From a virus, in the IMG/VR virus record IMGVR_UViG_3300034175_000060, positions 1-64,000 of that record: a stretch of DNA of 64,000 nucleotides; one strand, given 5' to 3'. Both the position numbers and the translations under genes were made by a program. Below, in pieces: positions 56,108 through 63,784 of the stretch. The notes beneath the pieces are model-generated. The model did not search any database and had not been told where the DNA came from. It worked only from the letters and a program-made list of their open reading frames with translations. Each line of letters begins with the position of its first letter. Within the stretch, counting starts at the first letter, position 1.

Positions 56108-56394
56108 TCCGCTTCCCCTTGTGCTTTGGCAATAGCTTTAGACGCCTTGTAAAGTGCATCACATTGCAACAAGCAGTCATCATCCGCCAGAATCATTTTA
56201 AGCGCTTCTAGCATATCAGGCGCAGCAGAGAACAAACGTGCAGTAGCTTCCAATTCCTCCACAGGCGTATCACGATATCCTTGTACGTTAGCCCATACAC
56301 GATTGCGAAGCTGCGCTTCTCCTTTGCGCCAGCTATCGAACTCCAGTTGATAGACAGTGGTGCAGACTACTTCAAAAGATTGTTTCGTTTCCAT
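56104..56394 (-). CDS. Hypothetical protein (96 aa)
   Basis: ATG 56394 follows TTGGAG. The second half (ELEATARLFSAAPDMLEALK, MILADDDCLLQCDALYKASK) contains the SAAPDMLEAL motif found in many small phage proteins of unknown role. Confidence 0.6.
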   Translation of the reverse strand: METKQSFEVVCTTVYQLEFDSWRKGEAQLRNRVWANVQGYRDTPVEELEATARLFSAAPDMLEALKMILADDDCLLQCDALYKASKAIAKAQGEAE

Positions 56395-56396
56395 TC

Positions 56397-56666
56397 TCAA
56401 TTCTCCAATTTCAAAATTAAAGGGGCATACAGCCAAAGGCGCATCATCAAATCATTATACATGCTAAACGGGCTAACAGCGCTACGAATCGCTGACAAGC
56501 ATTCTTGTACGTCTGTTCCTGTGAGGGCGATTTCCTTGTCAGTGTTTATGACACAGTCGATAGACTTAAACCAGCAGAGGACGATGAAGCAATCCTCTTC
56601 GGAGTAGTTGCCAGAGAGTGATACTTTGGCTTGGAATAGCCATTCGTTGTATTCTGTGGTGGTCAT
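56397..56666 (-). CDS. Hypothetical protein (89 aa)
   Basis: MTTTEYNEWLFQAKVSLSGN, then a hydrophobic core (EEDCFIVLCWFKSIDCVINT) and helical end. The function is unknown. Confidence 0.52.
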   Translation of the reverse strand: MTTTEYNEWLFQAKVSLSGNYSEEDCFIVLCWFKSIDCVINTDKEIALTGTDVQECLSAIRSAVSPFSMYNDLMMRLWLYAPLILKLEN

Positions 56667-56670
56667 AATA

Positions 56671-56868
56671 CTAGCTCCGGCAAGTGACGATGAATTTAAT
56701 CAAAGCTGCTTCCAATTCTGCTACACGGTCGTCTTTAGCAAGACCGGTTATTGCACAGTTCGTGCAAAGCATATCGAAAACATCATCAATCAAATCTTGC
56801 TCAGAGCAATTAATATGCCCTGCTTCGCGTTGATCCAGCCAGAATTTAGTTTCATTGTTGATAGACAT
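56671..56868 (-). CDS. Hypothetical protein (65 aa)
   Basis: ATG 56868 follows AGGAG. TKFWLDQREAGHINCSEQDL and FDMLCTNCAITGLAKDDRVA hold three Cys and a His that may bind zinc. Own promoter at 56908. The function is unknown. Confidence 0.52.
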   Translation of the reverse strand: MSINNETKFWLDQREAGHINCSEQDLIDDVFDMLCTNCAITGLAKDDRVAELEAALIKFIVTCRS

Positions 56869-56907
56869 TTTATTCTCCTGTCGACTCGTTGAACTTCCAA
56901 TAAACAT

Positions 56908-56936
56908 ATTATTGCACACTCTTAAGCGCAGCGCAA
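56908..56936 (-). promoter_or_regulatory. Leftward early-type promoter
   Basis: On the minus strand TTGCGC (56936-56931), 17-bp spacer, AATAAT (56913-56908). Confidence 0.5.
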
Positions 56937-57008
56937 GAGAAGTTCTAAGAATACTGACAACTAGAATGTGCAAGATTTATTTACTGTTGCGTAGAAACTA
57001 CTGTTGTT

Positions 57009-57383
57009 TTATTTCATCAACTCAGCATAATCAACATCTTTGAAATTGCTTTGCTCGACCAATTCAAACCACTGTGCCAGTTCTGCACGATAGCGCGTTG
57101 CATAAGCTTGACCAAGCAAAGCTTCGTGACGAATATCGATCATACTTTCAATCGTGTAAGTGGAGGATTTGCCATCAAACAGATGTTTCACAGTGAAATA
57201 CTTAGCAGCTTGACTAACGCTGAAGCCATCAACACTAGGGCGACCACTGCGATGTTTCTTTTCGGCTTCCTTTTCCAGACGCTCCAAGTTATCACGAATC
57301 AGGCCAAAGCCTTGATAGATGTCTGGAATAGCTGCAAACAGAGTGTTGATGATTTTACTAGCTTGGGTTTTGGTCATGTTCAT
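57009..57383 (-). CDS. Hypothetical protein (124 aa)
   Basis: ATG 57383 (57377 also possible). Helical (LFAAIPDIYQGFGLIRDNLE, RLEKEAEKKHRSGRPSVDGF), with SVSQAAKYFTVKHLFDGKSS, an HTH-like stretch. Own promoter. It could bind DNA; unproven. Confidence 0.55.
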   Translation of the reverse strand: MNMTKTQASKIINTLFAAIPDIYQGFGLIRDNLERLEKEAEKKHRSGRPSVDGFSVSQAAKYFTVKHLFDGKSSTYTIESMIDIRHEALLGQAYATRYRAELAQWFELVEQSNFKDVDYAELMK

Positions 57384-57421
57384 TTTGTGCTTTCTGTATC
57401 TGGTTGTGTTCAAGTGAGTCT

Positions 57422-57450
57422 ATTATTGCAGCTATTCCAAGAATTGTCCA
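57422..57450 (-). promoter_or_regulatory. Leftward early-type promoter
   Basis: On the minus strand TGGACA (57450-57445), 17-bp spacer, AATAAT (57427-57422). Confidence 0.5.
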
Positions 57451-57457
57451 GATTTAT

Positions 57458-57766
57458 TTACACTGGTACACGTTTATGCACAATACGATGACTCCCAATC
57501 GTTCCAGCATTCTCGCGGTATTCCTTCAGGCGCTGATTAGCTTCCTTGCGCGTTTCTTCGGTGCATTCAACGTCCCAACCATGTCCGTAATTACCTTGAA
57601 TTTCAAATTCATCTTTCAAGACACGACGCACTTTGGTTACAACAATATTCGCATCGTATCCGTCATGGCTTACCAAAGCTTGCTTAACATCTTCCACGGT
57701 GAAGCCTTCATTGTAGAACACACGGTCAATGATTTTACGGCCCAGTTTGATATTGAATGCTTGCAT
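57458..57766 (-). CDS. Hypothetical protein (102 aa)
   Basis: KIIDRVFYNEGFTVEDVKQA and HGWDVECTEETRKEANQRLK, with a basic C-terminus (HRIVHKRVPV). ATG 57766 follows GGAG. The function is unknown. Confidence 0.55.
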   Translation of the reverse strand: MQAFNIKLGRKIIDRVFYNEGFTVEDVKQALVSHDGYDANIVVTKVRRVLKDEFEIQGNYGHGWDVECTEETRKEANQRLKEYRENAGTIGSHRIVHKRVPV

Positions 57767-57803
57767 TTTATTTCTCCAAGAGGTTGTTTGCTTCAGTGAT
57801 TCT

Positions 57804-57832
57804 GTTATCTGCGATTTTCTGACTCAGTGCAA
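57804..57832 (-). promoter_or_regulatory. Leftward early-type promoter
   Basis: On the minus strand TTGCAC (57832-57827), 17-bp spacer, GATAAC (57809-57804). Confidence 0.45.
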
Positions 57833-57845
57833 GAACTATTTACAT

Positions 57846-58085
57846 TTATTTTGGATCAATTTGCAACAGCATTTCAATGTCAGCTTGCGGAGTCTTAGCT
57901 AGCGCTAGTTGCCGCACAAGTTCCGCACGCTCGTCGCAATGGTAGAACTTGCGAATATGGTTCATCAGATTACCAGTGTCCGAGCGTACCTGAGCAATCA
58001 CACATCCCTGCCGAATAATTTTCACACTAGATTGATAGTGTCGGCTGGCGTTTGATTGGCGAATTGTATATTGTCCGATAATCAT
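57846..58085 (-). CDS. Hypothetical protein (79 aa)
   Basis: Basic beta start (GQYTIRQSNASRHYQSSVKI) then FYHCDERAELVRQLALAKTP, a helical end. ATGA overlap upstream. The function is unknown. Confidence 0.52.
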   Translation of the reverse strand: MIIGQYTIRQSNASRHYQSSVKIIRQGCVIAQVRSDTGNLMNHIRKFYHCDERAELVRQLALAKTPQADIEMLLQIDPK

Positions 58086-58306
58086 GCTTGCACCAATTCC
58101 ATAGAGTATTTACCTGAAGGAAAATCATATTTCTTTGCTTCTTCGTGTACAGCCAATTGCGACACACTGGTAAACACTACATCTTTTTCCTTCATTGGCT
58201 CAGAGTCGTCATAAATTCCCAAAAACCAGCAGCCAGTGTGATACATTTTCATGTGTTTTGCCAGTGGCGATGATGCATAAGCATAACCAACATTTTTAGT
58301 TTTCAT
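58082..58306 (-). CDS. Hypothetical protein (74 aa)
   Basis: KTKNVGYAYASSPLAKHMKM, TGCWFLGIYDDSEPMKEKDV. Overlaps both neighbours by 4 bp. The function is unknown. Confidence 0.5.
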   Translation of the reverse strand: MKTKNVGYAYASSPLAKHMKMYHTGCWFLGIYDDSEPMKEKDVVFTSVSQLAVHEEAKKYDFPSGKYSMELVQA

Positions 58307-58521
58307 AATCCAAGCTCCTTAAATAATTCTTCATCGGAAATACTCTCTATTGTGCTATCAGCAATTCCTAAGAATTTCCGTTCTGCTGCAATTTCTTTTT
58401 CAAGCTGATTTACCCACACTGTACGGAGCTCTTTCTCTTGAGAGGACTTTGCATTAGTTAGCCGTGTGCGCTCGTTAGAGAGGTTTAGATTTAATGCGTC
58501 TAGGTGGCTGTAGTTGTTCAT
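58303..58521 (-). CDS. Hypothetical coiled-coil protein (72 aa)
   Basis: Charged helix (LNLSNERTRLTNAKSSQEKE, RTVWVNQLEKEIAAERKFLG). The function is unknown. Confidence 0.55.
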   Translation of the reverse strand: MNNYSHLDALNLNLSNERTRLTNAKSSQEKELRTVWVNQLEKEIAAERKFLGIADSTIESISDEELFKELGL

Positions 58522-58560
58522 GATTATCTAGCTACGTTTCTAGCAATGATTTAGCTTTGA

Positions 58561-58839
58561 TTATTCGTTTTGCCCCGGCTTGTAATCCTTGCTGTTCATC
58601 TTTGCGAAGTTTTCAAGATATTGAATTGCCATACTCAGGCCAGCAATATCGCTTCCTATCTCTTTATCAACCGCTGTAACGGCTCTGCCGATGACATTGC
58701 TATAGTCTAGTGTAGTGGTCGCCATATGCTTACGAACGCCTAAGAATACGTTCTCTTGCAACAGGTAGCTGTTAGCGCGCTTCAGGTGGTACAGTACAGT
58801 TTCGATGCTGCGTTCTTGTGCTGCTGTAAGCTTTGCCAT
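58561..58839 (-). CDS. Hypothetical helical protein (92 aa)
   Basis: AKLTAAQERSIETVLYHLKR, ANSYLLQENVFLGVRKHMAT, and a C-terminal MAIQYLENFAKMNSKDY. ATG 58839 follows AGGAAA. Own promoter at 58873. The function is unknown. Confidence 0.55.
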   Translation of the reverse strand: MAKLTAAQERSIETVLYHLKRANSYLLQENVFLGVRKHMATTTLDYSNVIGRAVTAVDKEIGSDIAGLSMAIQYLENFAKMNSKDYKPGQNE

Positions 58840-58872
58840 GATATTTCCTGTTAGTTGCGTTTCAATAGAGCT

Positions 58873-58901
58873 ATCTTAAATCTTCTAACTGGCCTTGTCA
58901 A
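58873..58901 (-). promoter_or_regulatory. Leftward promoter
   Basis: On the minus strand TTGACA (58901-58896), 17-bp spacer, TAAGAT (58878-58873). Confidence 0.62.
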
Positions 58902-59117
58902 TCAATTTTTCTCCCAAAACCAAAATTGTTCTACAAAGGATTCTACAAACTTAGCCGTAACAGGCCCGCTAGCAAGCAACTTTCCATGACCTTCAAAGCG
59001 GAGGCGCTTACCTTTGATGACAACTTGCACATACATCACTTTGTCATTGCGAGCGATAAAATTCACGTCTGTAAGAGTCGCGCCGTATTGTTGCAGAGCT
59101 TGTTTGATAAGTTCCAT
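58902..59117 (-). CDS. Hypothetical protein (71 aa)
   Basis: ATG 59117 follows GGGAAG. MELIKQALQQYGATLTDVNF, then beta strands (KVMYVQVVIKGKRLRFEGHG). The function is unknown. Confidence 0.55.
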   Translation of the reverse strand: MELIKQALQQYGATLTDVNFIARNDKVMYVQVVIKGKRLRFEGHGKLLASGPVTAKFVESFVEQFWFWEKN

Positions 59118-59151
59118 GATTTTCTTCCCTGTAGTTCGTTTCGACAGACAA

Positions 59152-59180
59152 ACTATAGCAAGCCATAATCCAACCGTCAA
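59152..59180 (-). promoter_or_regulatory. Leftward promoter
   Basis: On the minus strand TTGACG (59180-59175), 17-bp spacer, TATAGT (59157-59152), 35 bp before ATG 59117. Confidence 0.6.
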
Positions 59181-59626
59181 GAACTTTTCAGTCTAATTTC
59201 AGATTGGCTAAGAACATGTCAGATACGAGATAGCAATCGGTGCGGACACTATATAAAGTAGTTCTCAAGCCGTCATCCTCCGAGTGGCACAAGGCGAACA
59301 GCTAGCGAAAAAGGCTAGAGTTGTTGTATTTTGTAGAAAGTGCTTTACAGATTGCCGAAAGTCTGCAATAATATATTCACTTGCATCGGAGATGGTAAGC
59401 TAATCCAATCCTGCCCGAATGCTTTTTCGATGTCAAACTGACAATTGTTGTCTAGAAACTTGTATTCTGGTAACATTCTGGGTAATTCTGCATGCCCTCA
59501 AACCATAGATAATATGGTCAAAATACAAAACGACCCTCCAAGATTCGGTGAGATATAGGCAAATCGGCCAAGGCTTTTCAGTTTCGAAAAGACGTTTCAC
59601 TCTGAGACAACATTCTTCTAGATGTG
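59181..59626. other. 446-bp gap without a supported gene
   Basis: Short open frames here lack ribosome sites; the 67-codon frame at 59433-59636 starts inside the terminator below. Small stem-loops CTAGC/GCTAG (near 59300) and CAGA/TCTG (near 59350-59366) are visible. It could encode a small RNA; I see no clear one. Confidence 0.35.
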
Positions 59627-59648
59627 AAAAAGCCACCCGAAAGTGGCT
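59627..59648 (-). terminator. Intrinsic terminator
   Basis: On the minus strand AGCCAC-TTTCGG-GTGGCT (59648-59631), then TTTTC. It lies just after the 59654 gene end. Confidence 0.75.
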
Positions 59649-59653
59649 TGTTG

Positions 59654-59871
59654 TTATTCTTCATATTCAAAAAGAATATACCAATGATCCTCATCATTCC
59701 TACGACCACCTCCATACATGACATGCTTTGTTAATTCATCAATATGATAATTGTCGTTGTATTTAGACAGAGTGTTTTTGAGTTGGTACCACGTAGGCTT
59801 TTTAGCCAAGCTGCTAAAAAGTATTCACCGTATTGGTCGTATTGATTATGCTCGTCAGTTAGAATCCACAT
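59654..59871 (-). pseudogene. Frameshifted small gene (about 72 aa if repaired)
   Basis: ATG 59871 (TAATG overlap, AAGG site) opens MWILTDEHNQYDQYGEYFLA, AWLK. The continuation in the -1 frame, KPTWYQLKNTLSKYNDNYHI, then DELTKHVMYGGGRRNDEDHW and YILFEYEE, is a convincing rest of the same protein and ends at 59654 just before the terminator. The frames meet at a run of five A on the minus strand (59803-59799); six would restore one frame. The total length (218 nt) is one base short. Sequencing error, mutation or ribosomal slippage are all possible. Confidence 0.6.
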
Positions 59872-60071
59872 TATTTACCTTTCTCCGGCATTTTATCTAC
59901 AATAATCTCACAAATATCACAATAAGCACGCCCATTCTTGGCTCCATGCTTCACAATAGCGATCTTCGAAGCTTCTTGTGCAAGGTCGTACGTGGTATAT
60001 ACGCCTACAAAGTATTGACACCAATCGTCATATTCTGCACCATTACAGTACTCTACTAGGAATAGTTTCAT
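59871..60071 (-). CDS. Hypothetical protein (66 aa)
   Basis: KLFLVEYCNGAEYDDWCQYF, then a helix and RAYCDICEIIVDKMPEKGK. Strand-helix-strand unit with four Cys. Overlaps the next gene by 4 bp. The function is unknown. Confidence 0.58.
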   Translation of the reverse strand: MKLFLVEYCNGAEYDDWCQYFVGVYTTYDLAQEASKIAIVKHGAKNGRAYCDICEIIVDKMPEKGK

Positions 60072-60217
60072 GGCAATTCCTCAACAAAATTATCATACTC
60101 TGCGTACAACTTATTAATCTGTTCCTGATAGTCTTGCAATTCTTCCTCCAAGCTATCCATTTCATCAGCAATATGTTTGATTTGCTGTTGTAGTTCTTCT
60201 TTACGTGTAATATTCAT
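60068..60217 (-). CDS. Small coiled-coil protein (49 aa)
   Basis: ATG 60217 follows GGAG. RKEELQQQIKHIADEMDSLE, EELQDYQEQINKLYAEYDNF: heptad-like charged helix. Overlaps both neighbours by 3-4 bp. The function is unknown. Confidence 0.6.
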   Translation of the reverse strand: MNITRKEELQQQIKHIADEMDSLEEELQDYQEQINKLYAEYDNFVEELP

Positions 60218-60384
60218 TTCATCTCCGGTATGCAGTATTCTTCAGGATAGCACAAAAAGTGGGTAACAGCAACGTATTCATCAGGCATACTAATACTGTT
60301 TGCACCATTTGAGACAGCAATTTCCATTACTTCATGTAGAATACTACTTATTTCACACATTGGGATTGGTTTCTTGTAAGTCAT
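60214..60384 (-). CDS. Hypothetical protein (56 aa)
   Basis: MTYKKPIPMCEISSILHEVM, EIAVSNGANSISMPDEYVAV. ATGA overlap downstream; ribosome site weak. The function is unknown. Confidence 0.5.
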   Translation of the reverse strand: MTYKKPIPMCEISSILHEVMEIAVSNGANSISMPDEYVAVTHFLCYPEEYCIPEMK

Positions 60385-60429
60385 TTAAATCGGCCTATTG
60401 GGCAACAATCCATTTATGCCAGCAGAACA

Positions 60430-60966
60430 TTATGGCTTCTCCGTTGGCTGTGGTTCGGCAGAATTCGCTGCAAGAAGAAGTCGAATAGCATCCGTGGCAA
60501 GTATGTAACCTCCGTTCTCGATACCATCTCGGTAGAAGTGCGGAAGCGCATTAACTGATGCGTATATGTTATCTAGGTCAGCGTCTGACGCACAGGCGTC
60601 TTGAACCAACCTCAAGAGTTCTTTTGCATCACTGAACTCCTCTTGGAAATGGAAGAACAATGCAATCAAATCGTCCATTCCTTTTCTATCCCAGAACTCG
60701 ATGAATTCTTCAGTGGAATAACACTTCAGAGAGGTGCGCCCGCTGCCATCTGCCATAAGGATTCTTCCCGGTACGCCGGCGGCGCGCTGGGCGAGGGCGC
60801 GGGTAATTATCAGCGTCAGGTCGGACGTAGTGACCGCAAGCATTTCCTTTTCGTCAAAGTCGTCGTTATATTCCAGTTCGCAAACGTCGCGTAAGATGGT
60901 CGAAATTACCGCCCGCTCATCCTGCGGCAACTCCCCGCCCTGCTGTACTTCGGTATTGGTGGTCAT
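60430..60966 (-). CDS. Hypothetical protein (178 aa), GC-rich
   Basis: Helical and acidic (LRDVCELEYNDDFDEKEMLA, VTTSDLTLIITRALAQRAAG). Much of the coding DNA is visibly GC-richer than its neighbours. ATGA overlap with the gene upstream. It looks like a recently acquired pair; the function is unknown. Confidence 0.6.
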   Translation of the reverse strand: MTTNTEVQQGGELPQDERAVISTILRDVCELEYNDDFDEKEMLAVTTSDLTLIITRALAQRAAGVPGRILMADGSGRTSLKCYSTEEFIEFWDRKGMDDLIALFFHFQEEFSDAKELLRLVQDACASDADLDNIYASVNALPHFYRDGIENGGYILATDAIRLLLAANSAEPQPTEKP

Positions 60967-61775
60967 GCTATGGTCCTTGTCATCCAGTTGGCGCAGATTG
61001 CGCGCACGTCAGGTTCTTGGGGGTCGTCGCCCAGGCAGCGGCAATGCTCTTGCAACGTGCAACGGCCTTTCACCTCTGGCTGCGCTGGTGCTGCGGCTGG
61101 CTGATGGCTGGCGGCGAGGATGGAAATTACCTCCTCTAGATGCACCCAAGCGCCCTGCGGATCGTCGCGCATGCCAAAGGAATCGGAGTCGCGAAGATCA
61201 CAGACATAACGTTTGATCCCGCTCAGCGCCACTTGCGCATGCTGCTGTGTGGCGGCTGCAAGAGCTCCGTCGCGCTCAGCCTTCATCTGGTAAAACATGG
61301 TCTCGGTTCCGGCCTTCTGCGCCTTCAGTTCTTCGATATGGTTTTGCTGGTGCGCGGCCACTTCCTCACGCGCTGCCGCCACGGCTCGCGCTGTGTGGGC
61401 GTCGACATACTGAATAACCTGCGTCGAGCAGAACACTGTCTCGCCATAGTTGCGAAGCACGTCGCGAAACTCGTCGCTATCCACCGATGCCGCTGGTGTG
61501 GCGGATACGTAAGTGCCATTCATGACTAGCTCTATTTCTTGCTCTGTGAATCCGCGCCCATTTGGAGAAACAAAGAACCCGTGCTCGTTTCTGATGGAGT
61601 CACCGGCTACCCAAAGTAATGGACCATGAATTTCCAGCAATGCTTTATGCATTTGACGCTGACTCTCAATTGTAAATTGCACACCACATTCAGTCCCCAT
61701 CATGTGCAACCCTCGCAAAGCATCACGTGCAATATCCTTAGCATCCGCTTGCGTAGCCTTATCAAAATCATTCAT
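60963..61775 (-). CDS. Hypothetical protein (270 aa), GC-rich middle and end
   Basis: ATG 61775 follows TTGGAG. Residues 1-85 are AT-rich and phage-like (DFDKATQADAKDIARDALRG). From about 90 onward it is GC-rich, with an Ala/Arg/Glu coiled coil (ARAVAAAREEVAAHQQNHIE) and an end with several Cys (CTLQEHCRCLGDDPQEPDVR). Possible mosaic of two sources. The function is unknown. Confidence 0.6.
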   Translation of the reverse strand: MNDFDKATQADAKDIARDALRGLHMMGTECGVQFTIESQRQMHKALLEIHGPLLWVAGDSIRNEHGFFVSPNGRGFTEQEIELVMNGTYVSATPAASVDSDEFRDVLRNYGETVFCSTQVIQYVDAHTARAVAAAREEVAAHQQNHIEELKAQKAGTETMFYQMKAERDGALAAATQQHAQVALSGIKRYVCDLRDSDSFGMRDDPQGAWVHLEEVISILAASHQPAAAPAQPEVKGRCTLQEHCRCLGDDPQEPDVRAICANWMTRTIA

Positions 61776-61805
61776 AATTCTCTCCAATTAATTTGTATGC
61801 ATCAA

Positions 61806-61833
61806 GAATAACCTACAATGTTAAGAATGTCAA
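61806..61833 (-). promoter_or_regulatory. Leftward early-type promoter
   Basis: On the minus strand TTGACA (61833-61828), 16-bp spacer, TTATTC (61811-61806). The -35 is perfect, the -10 weak. Confidence 0.5.
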
Positions 61834-61839
61834 GAATTA

Positions 61840-62049
61840 TCAAGGCTTCCTATCATCTCTCACAACACGCGTTGCAGGAGGTTCTGGAGGTGGTGGAGGA
61901 ATCTTATCAGATTTACTAGCCGACTCTCCAGCCGTCAAAAGAAGCTTCAAGGTGGTAAGCTCGGAAAGCTGAATAGGAATGCTACTACCAGATTGGATAC
62001 CAAGAATCATTGAGTCTAGCATCATTAGTGCGATTTGTTTGTTGTTCAT
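61840..62049 (-). CDS. Hypothetical protein (69 aa), Pro-rich end
   Basis: Helical (QIALMMLDSMILGIQSGSSI, PIQLSELTTLKLLLTAGESA), then PPPPPEPP. Overlaps the next gene by 4 bp. The function is unknown. Confidence 0.52.
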   Translation of the reverse strand: MNNKQIALMMLDSMILGIQSGSSIPIQLSELTTLKLLLTAGESASKSDKIPPPPPEPPATRVVRDDRKP

Positions 62050-62375
62050 TTGTCAGCCTTCAATTTCTCAGTTGCTGCAAGAACGATGGCAAGATTCACC
62101 AACTCACGATTAGACAGATATCCTTTGTCAGCATAATAAACGCACACAGGAGTGATTCCGTCACGAGCCATTGCTGTAACGTATTTCTCGTAGAAGTGTA
62201 CGCTAATTTGCATGTCTTTCATAATATTGAAAGTATAGTCGTCATTGTGTACAATACAAGGTAAATCACCAAATCTGTTGCGAATCCACGCGCAGCAGCC
62301 ATCGTCAAACACTTCAGCAGAAACGTCGTTAGCGTGCCAGTAATCTAGTTCAATTTGGGTAATGTCGTAATTCAT
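62046..62375 (-). CDS. Hypothetical protein (109 aa)
   Basis: Acidic, mixed alpha/beta (DGCCAWIRNRFGDLPCIVHN, MQISVHFYEKYVTAMARDGI). Overlaps both neighbours by 4 bp. The function is unknown. Confidence 0.55.
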   Translation of the reverse strand: MNYDITQIELDYWHANDVSAEVFDDGCCAWIRNRFGDLPCIVHNDDYTFNIMKDMQISVHFYEKYVTAMARDGITPVCVYYADKGYLSNRELVNLAIVLAATEKLKADK

Positions 62376-62560
62376 ACAATCTCCTTCAATGTGAAGCGCT
62401 CAAATTGCCAGCATTGCCACTTAGGCATACCTTCCAACACTAGACAACCATCTCCTGCAAGAGTTTCCACAACATACTCATTACCAAGTGTGAGGCCGTC
62501 TACAGGGCCTGATAGCTCTTTTGTGTAGATTACTTTGTCGCCGGGGTGGAATGTGTTCAT
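62372..62560 (-). CDS. Small SH3-like protein (62 aa)
   Basis: FHPGDKVIYTKELSGPVDGL, TLGNEYVVETLAGDGCLVLE: PGDKVIY followed by Gly turns and short strands is the pattern of small KOW/SH3-like beta barrels. The function is unknown. Confidence 0.55.
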   Translation of the reverse strand: MNTFHPGDKVIYTKELSGPVDGLTLGNEYVVETLAGDGCLVLEGMPKWQCWQFERFTLKEIV

Positions 62561-62697
62561 TGGAAACCGTCCGCGATCTGAGAGGCTGTGTCATATGCGG
62601 CTTGCAAACCTGAGATATAATCCCATTCCTCGCCTTCAAGCTCAGCAGCATGTAGGAGTTCTCTCAAAGCATTTACAATTTTATATTCGATTTTCAT
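62557..62697 (-). CDS. Hypothetical protein (46 aa)
   Basis: Helical (KIVNALRELLHAAELEGEEW, DYISGLQAAYDTASQIADGF). Resembles the 63062 protein in size and ending. The ribosome site is weak. ATGA overlap downstream. Confidence 0.48.
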   Translation of the reverse strand: MKIEYKIVNALRELLHAAELEGEEWDYISGLQAAYDTASQIADGFQ

Positions 62698-62738
62698 ATA
62701 TTCTTTCAGTATGGAACAAGTTCATAAGGGAAATTATT

Positions 62739-62855
62739 CTAAAAACGCTCACCGAGGATTTTTAAGGCAGCAATCAATTTCTCTGCATTCGCTTTCGTGA
62801 GGGACTCTGGCACATGAATGCTAAAGAATAGGGAGAGGGCTTTATCGTGGCTCAT
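62739..62855 (-). CDS. Small protein (38 aa)
   Basis: ATG 62855 follows AAGGAA. SHDKALSLFFSIHVPESLTK, then a short helix ending LGERF. The function is unknown. Confidence 0.48.
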   Translation of the reverse strand: MSHDKALSLFFSIHVPESLTKANAEKLIAALKILGERF

Positions 62856-62856
62856 G

Positions 62857-63060
62857 TTATTCCTTAAAATAAAAGTGGCGACTCTGGAATGAATCATTGT
62901 TCATCTTTCCGGGAATTACAATGCTGCCGAAGTCATCTGTAAAACCTTCAATCGTGTAATGCTTACGGCTGTGAGGCGTTTGATAGGCATGTGGCAGGGA
63001 TTCTACTAGGGACTTTAGCGAGTTGTAACCAAGGTGCTCTGGGAAGGTGTAAGGACTCAT
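62857..63060 (-). CDS. Hypothetical protein (67 aa)
   Basis: ATG 63060 follows AAGGA. YTFPEHLGYNSLKSLVESLP, HSRKHYTIEGFTDDFGSIVI, ending in an HFYFKE strand. The function is unknown. Confidence 0.52.
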   Translation of the reverse strand: MSPYTFPEHLGYNSLKSLVESLPHAYQTPHSRKHYTIEGFTDDFGSIVIPGKMNNDSFQSRHFYFKE

Positions 63061-63061
63061 T

Positions 63062-63217
63062 TTAAAATCCTTCTGCAATAGATTGAGCTTTAGAGAGCGC
63101 GGCTTGAATCCCTTTGGCATACCAGATATCTTGTGCCTCTGCGTAAGCACTCGCATTTTCTTTAGCTGCTTCATGCATTTCTTCCAGTGCTTCTACAATT
63201 CGTTCTGCGGTGGTCAT
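63062..63217 (-). CDS. Small helical protein (51 aa)
   Basis: ATG 63217 follows AAGGAG. TTAERIVEALEEMHEAAKEN, AQDIWYAKGIQAALSKAQSI, then AEGF. The function is unknown. Confidence 0.52.
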   Translation of the reverse strand: MTTAERIVEALEEMHEAAKENASAYAEAQDIWYAKGIQAALSKAQSIAEGF

Positions 63218-63228
63218 TTAGCTCTCCT

Positions 63229-63570
63229 TTATTTATAAACAGTTTTCGATGGAACTACTTCAGCAGTGATGTATTCATATTTCAACAGCAAATCTACCCA
63301 GCGACTGTCAGGTTGGCTCCATCCTTCGAAGCGCTCTTTGCTGTTTTGCCACCATTCATAATTCAAAGCTACGATATCTTTAATATCTTCAATATCCGTT
63401 TTCTGTTGATATCTAGCCACAGCACACCAGTTACTTTCGCCAAAGCATGTGATTTCCACACTACCACTTTTGTAGAAGCCATCAACGATGAAAGAATCTT
63501 TAGTGAGCGCTACATTTACGCCAGCTTCCAAAAGTTCTTGGATGAAACTTGGGATGATTCGGTTAGTCAT
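63229..63570 (-). CDS. Hypothetical protein (113 aa)
   Basis: ATG 63570 overlaps the upstream stop by 8 bp. Beta part (VALTKDSFIVDGFYKSGSVE, ITCFGESNWCAVARYQQKTD), helix, and WVDLLLKYEYITAEVVPSKT. The function is unknown. Confidence 0.55.
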   Translation of the reverse strand: MTNRIIPSFIQELLEAGVNVALTKDSFIVDGFYKSGSVEITCFGESNWCAVARYQQKTDIEDIKDIVALNYEWWQNSKERFEGWSQPDSRWVDLLLKYEYITAEVVPSKTVYK

Positions 63571-63754
63571 TTGGTTCTTCCACTTGTACACTGAATTCAA
63601 TATAATTTGCAGCCCATTCTTCTGCAATTTCGTCAAGCAGCTTTTCACGCTCTTTCGCGTTGAGGTTCTCCCACAGGTCGTCATCAATTTCTTCTATATC
63701 CGTCCGTACAGCAGTTGGATATCCAATAGATAGGTGCAATTTAATAGTTGGCAT
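63563..63754 (-). CDS. Hypothetical protein (63 aa), phage-common type
   Basis: TIKLHLSIGYPTAVRTDIEE, LWENLNAKEREKLLDEIAEE, WAANYIEFSVQVEEPND. The E-x-x-x-WAANYIE ending is shared by short proteins I recall from many phages; the role is not known. ATG 63754 follows AAGGAAA. Confidence 0.62.
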   Translation of the reverse strand: MPTIKLHLSIGYPTAVRTDIEEIDDDLWENLNAKEREKLLDEIAEEWAANYIEFSVQVEEPND

Positions 63755-63784
63755 TTCGTTTCCTTGTTGTGAGGTAGTGAATCT

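Noticed and set aside
59433-59636. 67-codon minus-strand frame in the 59.4 kb gap
   Set aside because: It needs a GTG inside the terminator stem and has no ribosome site; composition is not protein-like.
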